Assembly: GCA_910585755.1 (NCBI GenBank)
Contig: CAJUFH010000018.1
Span: 1-47,460, forward strand
Direction of reading: 5' to 3'
DNA length: 47,460 nucleotides
DNA from: an uncultured Muribaculaceae bacterium
Lineage (GTDB): Bacteria > Bacteroidota > Bacteroidia > Bacteroidales > Muribaculaceae
Below, piece by piece: positions 23,782 to 31,346 of the stretch. The first letter of the stretch is position 1, and each line of letters opens with the position of its first letter. The notes under the pieces are model-generated. The model saw only the letters and a list, made by a program, of their open reading frames with translations, was not told the origin of the DNA and did no database searches. Position numbers and translations under genes: made by a program.

Positions 23782-24457
23782 CGCGTTTCAGTTTATAGGG
23801 TTTCCAGTCATCAAAATCTTTATTGAATGACCGTATATTATCGAATATTTCTTCTTTGTAGAATCGCGCCAGCCCGGTATCAAGAGTTATAACCGTCTGT
23901 TCACAGCGCGGATTGCTATTGAGATTGGCCGAACCCTCCACGGCAAAATCGAAACGCTCGCCGAATCCGGCCATAACTTTGGAGTGATTGCGGAACACCG
24001 CCACACGTCCACCCCTGAAAGCTGCCGCCCCTTTCAATGTGTTGTAGACCTCTACAAACTTAGAATCGAATATTTCGCCGAGATATAGGTCGATACGTCC
24101 GATAAGGCCCTGACTTTGCCAGCGCAAAAGTGTTTCCGCGTCGGTGATAGCCATTGAGAACGTAGAAAGCAATATATATTCGAGCGGTTGCTGTTTGAGG
24201 ATAGCCCGTAGATATGTAAGCGCGTCCACGTCTCCGAACGAAAAACAGTGATACGCTTCGCTGGGGTTGAAGTGCCACGGCAAAGAATCTTCAAGGAACA
24301 ACTCCGATTTTACGCGGCGTTCAAAATTCCGGCTCAACGTGCGATATACCCCAGTTTTCTTGCCGGTGTTCATATCCTCGGCGCGTTCCTTGCCTTCATC
24401 TTTCCCGCGTCCGGCGGCCGCCTCAGGCTTTTGACTGTTTCCGAAAATATTACGCAT
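23768..24457 (-). CDS. PLD-superfamily-like protein next to portal
   Basis: This 229-residue protein has a polar N-terminus (about 1-35, rich in Lys, Glu and Gly) and then a domain with a single HKD-like motif: His158 and Lys160 in FRNHSKVMAG, followed by GSANLNSNPRCEQ (175-187). This matches phospholipase D superfamily nucleases, which act as dimers when only one motif is present. The usual Asp after HxK(x)4 is not in the expected place, so activity is unsure. An earlier strand, YILLSTFSMAITDAETL, fits the fold. It overlaps the portal gene end by 8 bases and may process DNA or be structural. Confidence 0.75.
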   Translation of the reverse strand: MRNIFGNSQKPEAAAGRGKDEGKERAEDMNTGKKTGVYRTLSRNFERRVKSELFLEDSLPWHFNPSEAYHCFSFGDVDALTYLRAILKQQPLEYILLSTFSMAITDAETLLRWQSQGLIGRIDLYLGEIFDSKFVEVYNTLKGAAAFRGGRVAVFRNHSKVMAGFGERFDFAVEGSANLNSNPRCEQTVITLDTGLARFYKEEIFDNIRSFNKDFDDWKPYKLKRDETV

Positions 24458-25802
24458 TGGCTTTCATTCGGTTTTCGGGGTTAACGTTTCGTTCGGCCTC
24501 GACAACAGTACGGTAAAGACCGATTTTTATTTCTGTTCCGGGAAAATTCGCGTCGATGAACTGTTGGAACGGCTGACATAGCACCATATCAGGCACGGAG
24601 GTCTCGGTAGCGTTATACACCTTCAGGGCATAGAGTTTTTCCGAACCGCTTCCCAATTTGGTATCAAGTATGAGGTTGGATAACGAGGGGTCCAGCCCGA
24701 ACCCGGAGGTGGCGGCCGCCTCGGCTTTCTTGCAGATAAGAACCTGCGCCTCGATATACTCTTTTACCTTGTTGTCGATAGGCACTATCTTCCAGCCCTC
24801 GAAGTTTCCGGCTTCAGGATTCCAGAACTGCGACGTATGAAGGAACTTTCCGGCGTTCTCTCTCCCGGTCATCGCGGCGGCATAATGCTCCATTGCCTCG
24901 TCCTTGAATTTTTCGAGCATTTCGGGCGAATACGGAATGCCTTTTTGCTGACATATATCCTTTATCCGCGCTTCGGCCGCGTCCCAGTAGGATTGCGGCG
25001 ATTCTATATGTTTGGATATGGCCGAGGCATTGGCGTTATAGGTGGCGAGTAAGGGCGCGAGTGTTCCGGCCAACTCCAGCCAGTCGAACGCGCCGATAAA
25101 TCGCGGTACGCTGTAATGGTCGTGTCCGAAACTGTAAATATTATAATACGCCAGAGATACCGGGTATTTCATCGGATTGGCGGGGTCGAAAAGCGGATAT
25201 ATATGCGAGGTCTTGCTGTCAGGCGCCGGCCAGTCGGCTATCATAGCCTCGGAGGGTATAGCGTTGTCGCCCGGCCAGACAAAACGAACCTTTGATGCCG
25301 GAACGTGTTCCACTTTCACGATACGCCCGGCACCTATCCGCGCTCCCCTCGAACGTGTGAACTTAACCCAGAACCCCTCCAAATGGCAGAGGTCAATCAG
25401 GCAGCGGTGCATTTGTGTAAGGTAGTCGGTTTCTTTCAATGCGGAGGTAATCTTGTCGTCAATCACCCATTCCCGGTAAAAGATATTGTTTCCGTCCACC
25501 GCGTCGCGATACAGGCGGGGGCCTTCACCCCACTGCAAACCGGCTTTCTTGCCCATAATGCCTTCACCGGCATAGAACTTTTCGAGCAATCCGCACACGC
25601 GCCCCGGCAAATCGTTGTCAGGCCCGAAAGGTATTATCGGCGTTCCGTTGACATTCATATACTTGTAGCCGAAAGAGCCGGAGCCGCCGCGTAACATAAA
25701 GTGCGAGGGAGTCCAGCCCCTGCCGCCGGAATTGAGGCTGAAAGTAAATATTTCACCGGCTCCGTTATCGACAAATCCGAAATTTCCGCTTCTGCGTATC
25801 AT
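24450..25802 (-). CDS. Portal protein
   Basis: This 450-residue protein forms the DNA entry/exit ring of the head. Features expected of portals are seen: an N-terminal extended part, IIPFGPDNDLPGRVCGLLEK, a helix-rich clip and stem (TLAPLLATYNANASAISKHI), and a C-terminal helix in ICKKAEAAATSGFGLDPSLS. It lies about 3.8 kb downstream of the large terminase rather than directly after it, with lysis-type and small genes between. The call rests on length, pattern and neighbours; related Bacteroidetes prophage portals have this layout. Confidence 0.8.
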   Translation of the reverse strand: MIRRSGNFGFVDNGAGEIFTFSLNSGGRGWTPSHFMLRGGSGSFGYKYMNVNGTPIIPFGPDNDLPGRVCGLLEKFYAGEGIMGKKAGLQWGEGPRLYRDAVDGNNIFYREWVIDDKITSALKETDYLTQMHRCLIDLCHLEGFWVKFTRSRGARIGAGRIVKVEHVPASKVRFVWPGDNAIPSEAMIADWPAPDSKTSHIYPLFDPANPMKYPVSLAYYNIYSFGHDHYSVPRFIGAFDWLELAGTLAPLLATYNANASAISKHIESPQSYWDAAEARIKDICQQKGIPYSPEMLEKFKDEAMEHYAAAMTGRENAGKFLHTSQFWNPEAGNFEGWKIVPIDNKVKEYIEAQVLICKKAEAAATSGFGLDPSLSNLILDTKLGSGSEKLYALKVYNATETSVPDMVLCQPFQQFIDANFPGTEIKIGLYRTVVEAERNVNPENRMKANA

Positions 25803-25820
25803 CGTGGTATATTTGAAGTG

Positions 25821-26120
25821 TTAGTTTAAGACTGTGCGGCGGCCGTTGAACTCGACAATTAACGGTTGCCAGCACACACGGGCAAGCCCGGTTTCCGTAT
25901 CAGTAAAAAATAATTTGTATGACGAGCCGGAAATATCCTCGTCGGAGGCTTTAGGACGGACACGGGCGGCGTTCACTTTCACAATGTCGCCGCCATTTCG
26001 CGTCTGCCTGTTCCACTTGCGGAACTTCATCGAAAACGTTCCTCCGGCAAGGCTAATACGTTTCATTTCCTCGATAGCCTGAAAAAGGTCTATTGTCTGC
26101 GTTCCTTTATCCATGGCCAT
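25821..26120 (-). CDS. Small protein between spanin-like and portal genes
   Basis: This protein has 99 residues from MAMDKGTQTI, with an alternative start two codons later. It has a helix (IDLFQAIEEMKRISLAGG) followed by beta strands (TFSMKFRKWNRQTR, SSYKLFFTDTETGLARVCWQ). Its start overlaps the end of the spanin-like gene by 31 bases. Such small proteins preceding portal genes are frequent in Bacteroidetes prophages, but I know no function for them. Probably a minor structural or assembly protein. Confidence 0.65.
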   Translation of the reverse strand: MAMDKGTQTIDLFQAIEEMKRISLAGGTFSMKFRKWNRQTRNGGDIVKVNAARVRPKASDEDISGSSYKLFFTDTETGLARVCWQPLIVEFNGRRTVLN

Positions 26121-26635
26121 ACGTGGTCGGCTATAATTACATAAATGACATAAAGCACAGTGAATCCGAGAAGGGCCGTTCCGATAATGGTTTCTAAAGG
26201 GATAGACGGGTCCACCTCAGTCTTTGCTTCTTTCTTTTTTTGGGTGTCTGTGTCAGTCTTGCCGGAGGCTTCGGAATGGCGCGTGGAGTTAAGCCCGTAA
26301 AACCATTTGCCCTTCTCTGTCTGCATGGTGTTATTACCCTGTAACCGCCAATCGAGGTTCCAGAGGATAACAACCGGGCGGCCCGCTGAATCTCTCTCAA
26401 TCTCGACCCTGCCTCGTTCATCAGCGCGGACGTTTGAGGAATCGGCGCGGTTCTCTGTTGTTTTCTCGGCGGTGGCGGCGGCGTTGAATGTAGAATCTGC
26501 GGAAGATTCGGAAACTGCCTGTATGGTGGTTTCCTCGACGACTTCCTTAGTAGAGCGGCAACTGAACAAAATGCCGAGGCAAGCCGCTGCAATACAGACA
26601 AGGCAGTACGCGAATAATGTATCATATCTTTTCAT
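26090..26635 (-). CDS. Spanin-like lipoprotein (u-spanin topology)
   Basis: This 181-residue protein has an N-terminal signal peptide ending in a lipobox (LFSC, Cys26), so it should be anchored in the outer membrane. A charged periplasmic stretch of about 120 residues follows, rich in Ser, Thr, Glu and Lys. A single transmembrane segment lies near the C-terminus (about 149-171, IIGTALLGFTVLYVIYVIIA). Lipid anchor plus C-terminal membrane helix is the topology of a u-spanin such as T1 gp11, which fuses outer and inner membranes in the last lysis step. It is coupled to the coiled-coil membrane protein at 26632. Function is inferred from topology. Confidence 0.6.
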   Translation of the reverse strand: MKRYDTLFAYCLVCIAAACLGILFSCRSTKEVVEETTIQAVSESSADSTFNAAATAEKTTENRADSSNVRADERGRVEIERDSAGRPVVILWNLDWRLQGNNTMQTEKGKWFYGLNSTRHSEASGKTDTDTQKKKEAKTEVDPSIPLETIIGTALLGFTVLYVIYVIIADHVWPWIKERRQ

Positions 26636-26958
26636 AACTGTGAAATATCAATAAGTACACATTCAGCACATGAAGGAGCCTTTACACAAGCGAGGCGCGA
26701 AAGCTGCTTCAGAATCTTGGCATTGTTTTCCACTATCAGTTCAAGGCTTTTGATTTTATCCTCCATTGTGCCTATTCTGTTGCGAAGTTCGGCGCGGTCA
26801 TCCTGAAGGTCTTTAATCAAGCCTTGATATACTGTTTGAAAATGCTCCATTGCCTCGGCTTCGGCTTGTCGACGTGTGTATTTGATTGTAAAAATCCATG
26901 TCGCTCCGCCTCCGATAACAAGGGTGATAATCGGGATAATGATGTTTATTATTTCCAT
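26632..26958 (-). CDS. Membrane-anchored coiled-coil protein of the lysis-like block
   Basis: This 108-residue protein has an N-terminal transmembrane segment (IIPIITLVIGGGATWIFTI) and a long coiled coil (about 30-90, heptads through EHFQTVYQGLIKDLQDDRAE). The C-terminus has three cysteines (LACVKAPSCAECVLI). The membrane anchor with a coil resembles inner-membrane spanins or phage membrane proteins of the DUF2730-like type. It is coupled by a 4-base overlap to the spanin-like gene, so the two may work together. Upstream (27035-27114) is a palindromic insertion. Confidence 0.7.
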   Translation of the reverse strand: MEIINIIIPIITLVIGGGATWIFTIKYTRRQAEAEAMEHFQTVYQGLIKDLQDDRAELRNRIGTMEDKIKSLELIVENNAKILKQLSRLACVKAPSCAECVLIDISQL

Positions 26959-27034
26959 ATCGTCTGCGTTTTACGCTGCAAATTTCGGTCAAGAGGAGCG
27001 AGGTTGGAAGGACAACCCCGGAGGCATGTGAAAA

Positions 27035-27114
27035 GAGGCTGTGCCGTAATTGAACTGCACCCCAAAAGTTAGACACAAAACTTTTGGGGTGCAGTTCTTT
27101 TTTGACACAGCTTC
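27035..27114. repeat. 80-bp palindromic element, MITE-like
   Basis: The core is a perfect 18-bp inverted repeat (27053-27070 and 27079-27096) around an 8-nt loop, beginning aactgcaccccaaaagtt. The outer arms gaggctgtg (27035-27043) and cacagcttc (27106-27114) pair at 8 of 9. The core resembles terminal repeats of IS3-family elements (CACCCCAAAAGTTAGACA type). On the plus strand it is followed by ctttttt and would act as an intrinsic terminator, though no plus-strand gene lies nearby. It probably inserted between two minus-strand genes. Confidence 0.65.
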
Positions 27115-27126
27115 GTTTTTGGCTGG

Positions 27127-27351
27127 TCACGATATCCGAAATGAGGAATCTATTTTTTTTAGCAGCTCATTCTTGGTCTCTACTATCCATTCCGGGGCTA
27201 CATCTGTTTTAGGGATGCTATGCCATTTCCTGCAACCTTTTTCCCTATAATAACAGCCTATATTCCATATTGTCTCCCTGGAAGTACAATAGAGGGATAT
27301 GCTCACCATGAACGACTTGCCGTCAATCTTGTATATTTTTTCTATTTCCAT
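27127..27351 (-). CDS. Small protein of unknown function
   Basis: This 74-residue protein starts MEIEKIYKIDGKSFMVSISL. It is beta-rich with aromatic residues and three cysteines (LYCTSRETIW, NIGCYYREKGCRKWH), ending in a helix (IVETKNELLKKIDSSF). It has lower GC content than the neighbouring phage genes, and a T-rich stretch lies near its end, which suggests separate acquisition. No family recognised. The palindromic element at 27035-27114 follows its stop within 15 bp. Confidence 0.6.
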   Translation of the reverse strand: MEIEKIYKIDGKSFMVSISLYCTSRETIWNIGCYYREKGCRKWHSIPKTDVAPEWIVETKNELLKKIDSSFRIS

Positions 27352-27432
27352 GTTGCAAAATTAATCATTTGATATTATCTCCCTTCTATCTTGCTTTTTG
27401 ATATTTGGTAACAATCTTTTTTACCTTGAAAT

Positions 27433-27621
27433 TTATTCGTCAGATTCGTCGTATTCGTCTGTTTCTGCCGAAGTTTCGATATATTCAACCACTTCGGCAG
27501 AAGTCCATCCGTCCACAACGGATATTTTTACCACGGCGGTAAAATCCAGTTGCTTGTTATCATAGGAATATCCACTTGCTGCGCTTTGAATTTCCTCCCT
27601 AAAGGCTTCCAAATCTTTCAT
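27433..27621 (-). CDS. Small acidic protein
   Basis: This 62-residue protein begins MKDLEAFREEIQSAASGYSY, is acidic, and ends in a Glu/Asp-rich tail (ETSAETDEYDESDE). One predicted helix is followed by strands (DFTAVVKISVV, SAEVVEYIE). Its start overlaps the stop of the gene at 27618 by 4 bases, so the pair is coupled. No family recognised. Confidence 0.6.
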   Translation of the reverse strand: MKDLEAFREEIQSAASGYSYDNKQLDFTAVVKISVVDGWTSAEVVEYIETSAETDEYDESDE

Positions 27622-27989
27622 TCCAAACCTCCTTCCCCGGCTTCGTCCTCTGGCTTCGGATAGTTGGAATCCGAAACGTCGTCTATGTCGGTGAATGTTT
27701 CTTCTACCCGTTCGGCGATTTCTTCCTCCGGCGGCTCCGGGTGGCTTCGGCGACGGGCGACAGGTCCGGCGATTGTTGCGAGGTCTTGGCGTATGCTGTC
27801 AATGGCTCGGAGCGTCGCCACTGCCTCCATATCGTCCATACCCAGTTCCTCGGAGGCGTGGAGTACGGTATTAAACAGGCGGTCGAGGGTGCGCCGGTAG
27901 TAGTCGTATGTTCCGGCGGGGTGCTGAAGTCCGTTTATCGCGGAGAGAGCTGCGTCGCTTACTTGTATAGTGTTGTTTTTTGTATCCAT
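27618..27989 (-). CDS. Small acidic phage protein
   Basis: This protein has 123 residues from the ATG at 27989 (MDTKNNTIQVSDAALSAING). The frame is open further upstream, but that part is Lys/Arg-rich leader without protein character. A helical part (TYDYYRRTLDRLFNTVLHAS, MDDMEAVATLRAIDSIRQDL) is followed by a Pro/Glu/Asp-rich tail. There is no membrane segment. The function is unknown; it sits in a string of short genes between the terminase/moron block and the spanin-like gene. Confidence 0.65.
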   Translation of the reverse strand: MDTKNNTIQVSDAALSAINGLQHPAGTYDYYRRTLDRLFNTVLHASEELGMDDMEAVATLRAIDSIRQDLATIAGPVARRRSHPEPPEEEIAERVEETFTDIDDVSDSNYPKPEDEAGEGGLE

Positions 27990-28003
27990 GATTTTTCGGT
28001 TTA

Positions 28004-28183
28004 TTAGTTGTTTCTTAATTCTATTTTGAACCACTTGATTTCGCACTTGTCAACCCAACGGGTCAGAGTGTAGAAATCAGGCTGACAGTTTAGCCATTTT
28101 TCGATGCTTCCGTCATTGTTCTTGATTGTAATGTTATAGATACCACGGTCTAAGGTATCTTTGAAGTCGATTACTTTTCTCAT
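28004..28183 (-). CDS. Small protein of unknown function
   Basis: This protein has 59 residues from ATG 28183 (MRKVIDFKDTLDRGIYNITI). The frame continues upstream without a stop for a further 23 codons but overlaps the 28188 gene there, so the shorter start, 4 bp after that gene's stop, is preferred. It is predicted to be beta-rich (NITIKNNDGSIEKWLNCQPD, KCEIKWFKIEL). No family recognised; real by spacing and codon pattern. Confidence 0.55.
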   Translation of the reverse strand: MRKVIDFKDTLDRGIYNITIKNNDGSIEKWLNCQPDFYTLTRWVDKCEIKWFKIELRNN

Positions 28184-28187
28184 GTTG

Positions 28188-28466
28188 TTACCATTCTTTT
28201 CCGACACCGAGGCGGTCTTGGCGTATGTCGCGGCGGGTTTCACGTATGGCATACGGTGTAAAGCCGATTATAAGCACCAGCCCTCCGTAGGCGGTTACGC
28301 GCTCGCTGTCAATGCAAACGCCCCACCATGCAATAAGGGTGGCGATTACGGATACAAAGATACTGAATTTTTCCGATGTAAGGTAAATAATTGCTTTAAT
28401 CGGTAGTTTCTTCGCTCTCGGCCGGCATAATTCAGCCGGAGCCGGTAAAGTTTGAGTTGCTTTCAT
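28188..28466 (-). CDS. Small two-helix membrane protein
   Basis: This 92-residue protein has a basic N-terminal region (CRPRAKKLPIKA), two hydrophobic segments (about 33-51, KFSIFVSVIATLIAWWGV; about 58-72, AYGGLVLIIGFTPYAI) and a charged tail (RETRRDIRQDRLGVGKEW). It fits a holin or a small inner-membrane protein. It is the first gene after the structured region at 28508-28690, whose T run ends about 45 bp before its start, so readthrough may control it. Confidence 0.65.
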   Translation of the reverse strand: MKATQTLPAPAELCRPRAKKLPIKAIIYLTSEKFSIFVSVIATLIAWWGVCIDSERVTAYGGLVLIIGFTPYAIRETRRDIRQDRLGVGKEW

Positions 28467-28507
28467 TGTTGGGCTTGTTTAGATGTTGTTTGACGATTTG
28501 AGTAAGG

Positions 28508-28690
28508 CATAAAAAAGGCGTTCGCCTCTCCATGTCGTCAAACAAGCCCGGAAACCGACGAAGTAGTCGTGTTACTTAGGGTGGAGAAGGCGAACGCCTT
28601 ATATCGTATGTAATCAGGCAAATAAAATGCCCGAAAATATTTCGAGCCGCTTTCGCGACTACTTCGGCAAACTGCCGGGCTTGTTGACGG
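28508..28690 (-). ncRNA. Structured non-coding region with interleaved inverted repeats and terminator
   Basis: No gene fits in 28467-28806. Two inverted repeats overlap in the order A-B-A'-B' on the plus strand. A (28515-28532) pairs with A' (28582-28600) over 18 bp with one bulge. B (28535-28569) pairs with B' (28656-28690), including an 11-bp perfect helix (cgaagtagtcg/cgactacttcg) and a 6-bp one (gcccgg/ccgggc). On the minus strand A'-A is followed by TTTTTT, so it is an intrinsic terminator. B lies in its loop and pairs with upstream B', giving pseudoknot topology. A third match to the B arm lies at 28471-28496. An A-run (28719-28730) lies further along. Confidence 0.6.
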
Positions 28691-28806
28691 CACAAAGTTC
28701 GGAAGAATATTGTGAACAAAAAAAAAAAAGTTAATAAAATTTAATACAGAAAGAAAAAATAAAGCCGGAACAATTTTGCCCCAGCCCTACATTGTGTTTA
28801 ATATCG

Positions 28807-29235
28807 TTAGCGATTTTCTTTCACCTCGCAAGTGGTAATATTCCAACTCGAACGGTCGAGCGGATTCCCCTCAAAATATGTAAGTGTAACGGTATATCGC
28901 AATGCTTGTTCCACCCCGAAAGAATTTTCAGCGGTCAAAGTGCCTTTTATCCGATAGGTGTTATCCCCGAACTTTTCACGCGTTACCGACATTAGAGAAA
29001 AGTCAGCGGTCGCCGGGTTGTTCAACTGACTTTTAACCTCCTGTTTTGCTATCTGGAAAGCGGCTGCTTGGATTTCATCGCTTGAATCTCCGGCAGAATC
29101 AGAGTTTATACCCTGAAATACCGCGTATATTATAGCGATTATTATTGCTGCAAAAATCACCATTCCACAGCCTTTGGCCGCTTTATCGGTTTTTTGCAAT
29201 TCGGTTTTTACTTCCGGGCTGGTTTGGGGGTTCAT
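28807..29235 (-). CDS. Membrane protein in its own transcription unit (moron-like)
   Basis: This protein has 142 residues from ATG 29235 (MNPQTSPEVKTELQKTDKAA); an upstream in-frame start would reach into the promoter region. After a short cytoplasmic part comes one transmembrane segment (about 24-42, MVIFAAIIIAIIYAVFQGI) and then an outside domain of about 95 residues (FQIAKQEVKSQLNNPATADF, RYTVTLTYFEGNPLDRSSW) with strand-like character. It has a promoter box (29286-29293), a terminator before it (29553-29587) and one after it (28508-28600). Such isolated membrane protein genes in prophages often serve superinfection exclusion or host fitness; that is inference. Confidence 0.7.
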   Translation of the reverse strand: MNPQTSPEVKTELQKTDKAAKGCGMVIFAAIIIAIIYAVFQGINSDSAGDSSDEIQAAAFQIAKQEVKSQLNNPATADFSLMSVTREKFGDNTYRIKGTLTAENSFGVEQALRYTVTLTYFEGNPLDRSSWNITTCEVKENR

Positions 29236-29285
29236 GTGGCGTAAGATTGGTGTTATCTCCGCCGGATTCCGGGTGTCTGACAGTG

Positions 29286-29293
29286 CAAAGTTA
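29286..29293 (-). promoter_or_regulatory. Promoter -7 box of the membrane protein gene
   Basis: TAACTTTG on the minus strand fits TAnnTTTG exactly and lies 50 bp before the ATG at 29235. No convincing -33 element was found. In 29294-29552 I see no gene; it holds the presumed promoter upstream sequence and AT-rich DNA. Confidence 0.5.
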
Positions 29294-29552
29294 CGAATTT
29301 TTAGCGGTAATGAGGTGAAAATTTGCAGTTTGCAGAGCAAAAAACGGCATTTCAGACGTAAAATTTTGGTCTTAAAAACACCATTTCGCTATAAATAAGA
29401 CAGTTAACCGCATTGAAAAATAAAAACGCTATTTTTGACACGCTCCGAGGTGCGGGCCGCTCTGAAGGGAAAAAATAATTACCACCCCTTACCAAAGGTG
29501 AAATGTGAGCGTTCGGGTTTGTTACGGCGTTACCCGCCGGCTCGGTGAGCGC

Positions 29553-29587
29553 AAAAATAAGCCCGGCGGTATGGTCGGCCGTCGGGC
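29553..29587 (-). terminator. Intrinsic terminator after the large terminase gene
   Basis: The arms gcccggcgg (29561-29569) and ccgtcgggc (29579-29587) pair at 8 of 9. On the minus strand they are followed by TTATTTTTG. The position, 35 bp after the terminase stop, is right for ending the head/terminase transcript. Confidence 0.7.
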
Positions 29588-29621
29588 GGTAATATGGTCG
29601 GTAAGGGAGCCGGTAACTATG

Positions 29622-31346
29622 TCAGCCGCCGAATCGGTCGGCCATCCACTGTTCGGCAAGTTCGGCCGCTCCTGACGCTGCGGAGGGCGCGGCTTTGGCG
29701 GCGTTCAGCCACTCGCGGCGCATCATCAGGTACTTGAAAGCGTCCGAGAAGTTGGTCGACAGGCGGGGGAGTTTCTTCGCCTCCAGTTTCTCGGTTTTCT
29801 TGACTTTCGCCACCACCTTTTGCTGGCCCCGGTGCTTGACTTCGGCCTTTGCGCCTTCGATACTGCACACCATTTCCGGGCAGTTCAGAACATCGACAAG
29901 CAACAGGGGAAGGCGTTCGTTCTCGCCTCGCATGAGTTCGTGCATAAAATCATATTCGGCGTTTTGCTTAATCGTGGCTTGCTTGCGCGATTTCAGTACG
30001 ACAGTCCAGCCGGTACGTCGACCGGCCGCGTCCTTTTCGATAGCCTCCTTAATCTTTCCGGCATAGTCCTCACCTTGTTTCTGGAAGTTGTTGCCGGAGC
30101 GGTCATAATAGAGGTTCAGGGTCTTAAACGTATGCGAATTAAAGAAGTCGAGGAATTGATCGGCGAGTTCGCGGAACCAGCCCGGCGGTATCTCGTAGAA
30201 GTTTTTATGCACCCGGTAACGTCGGCCGTCAGATTGTCCGATAACCAACGAAAGCATATTGCCGAAGTCCATGCCTCCGTCAAGGGGCCGGGAGGGGTCG
30301 AGGTGTCGCAGTTCCGCAGAGGTGAAGGCCGCCACTCCTGAAACAGTTCCATCGGTGTACTTGTGTGAATCTCCGAAAAGCACGTAAAATCTTGCGTCCT
30401 TCCTCACGCCCGGACGCATACCCATAACGGATTTAAGAAACTCGTGGAGTTCAAGTGCGCCGTTATAGAGACGTTTCGCATAGTCAACGGTAAGAATGTC
30501 GATGTTGACGAAACTCGATATATTCATAAAGAAGGTTTGCCCTTTGCGCAGCTTCAGCAGCCCTTCGGTATAATAGTCGATACGCTTTTCAAGCCGGGCA
30601 ATTTTCTTAACGTCCGGGGTCACCTCACGGTTGGCGCGTGTGAGTTTCAGTTGCAGCCGGTTCAGTTCCCCGGCAGCTTGTACGATTCTGACAATTCGCT
30701 CCGGCTCCATTTCGGAGGCATAGCGGAAAAACCAATCATATTCTCCCTCGGTAACGTCCGGCATATCGGTGGTAATCGTAACACCTCCGTAGAGGTGGCA
30801 GCGCCCGTAAGTTATCGCGTCGCCTCGGAGAATAGGCATAACACGGGCAGCCTTTGAATCGGAAGCGTATTTGGCTTCATCGAAAATCAGGTGAGCCACG
30901 GATTTACCGGCAAGCAATGAAGGGTTGTCGAGTGAGCCGAGAAAAATAACAGAACCATTCCAGAACGAAAAAACGTGCTTGTAGTCATCGACAATAACAG
31001 AGCAACGACGTTGCCACTCCAGCGGCGGACGCTTGTATTTGACATAGTGAACCCCTTCGATAAGGTCATCAATTTTCCATCCGTTCTGAACGGCCGGCAT
31101 TATGTTGTTTACAAGATTTGAATAGGTGTCGGCCACAATAGCGATAGGCGCGCCCGGCATGAGCCGGACGCACTTGACAGAACGCCGGGCGATAATGACG
31201 GTACTTTTAGCCACGCCACGGCCGCCGATTGCTATAAAGTTGGTGGTATCTATCCAGTCGCAGAAAACAAGCGCGTCAGAGCCGAATTTTACAGGCATTT
31301 CGGGGATTTTATTCGCTTTCATCGCCAAACTCCTTTTCGTCATCAA
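29622..31346 (-). CDS. Terminase large subunit
   Basis: This 574-residue motor packages DNA into the prohead. The ATPase has a Walker A-like GGRGVAKS (41-48) and Walker B LIFDE (153-157). An inserted coiled coil (about 225-260) separates it from the RNase H-like nuclease, with Asp360 (GGMDFG), Asp415 (YYDRSGNN) and a C-terminal Asp in NFSDAF. The start overlaps the upstream gene by 38 bases; a second ATG at 31322 (MKANKIPEM) is equally possible. It is followed by an intrinsic terminator. The family call is firm. Confidence 0.93.
   Translation of the reverse strand: MMTKRSLAMKANKIPEMPVKFGSDALVFCDWIDTTNFIAIGGRGVAKSTVIIARRSVKCVRLMPGAPIAIVADTYSNLVNNIMPAVQNGWKIDDLIEGVHYVKYKRPPLEWQRRCSVIVDDYKHVFSFWNGSVIFLGSLDNPSLLAGKSVAHLIFDEAKYASDSKAARVMPILRGDAITYGRCHLYGGVTITTDMPDVTEGEYDWFFRYASEMEPERIVRIVQAAGELNRLQLKLTRANREVTPDVKKIARLEKRIDYYTEGLLKLRKGQTFFMNISSFVNIDILTVDYAKRLYNGALELHEFLKSVMGMRPGVRKDARFYVLFGDSHKYTDGTVSGVAAFTSAELRHLDPSRPLDGGMDFGNMLSLVIGQSDGRRYRVHKNFYEIPPGWFRELADQFLDFFNSHTFKTLNLYYDRSGNNFQKQGEDYAGKIKEAIEKDAAGRRTGWTVVLKSRKQATIKQNAEYDFMHELMRGENERLPLLLVDVLNCPEMVCSIEGAKAEVKHRGQQKVVAKVKKTEKLEAKKLPRLSTNFSDAFKYLMMRREWLNAAKAAPSAASGAAELAEQWMADRFGG

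Noticed and set aside
28719..28730. A12 run as a slippery coding site
   Set aside because: It lies in non-coding DNA between two genes, so slippage would not affect a protein.
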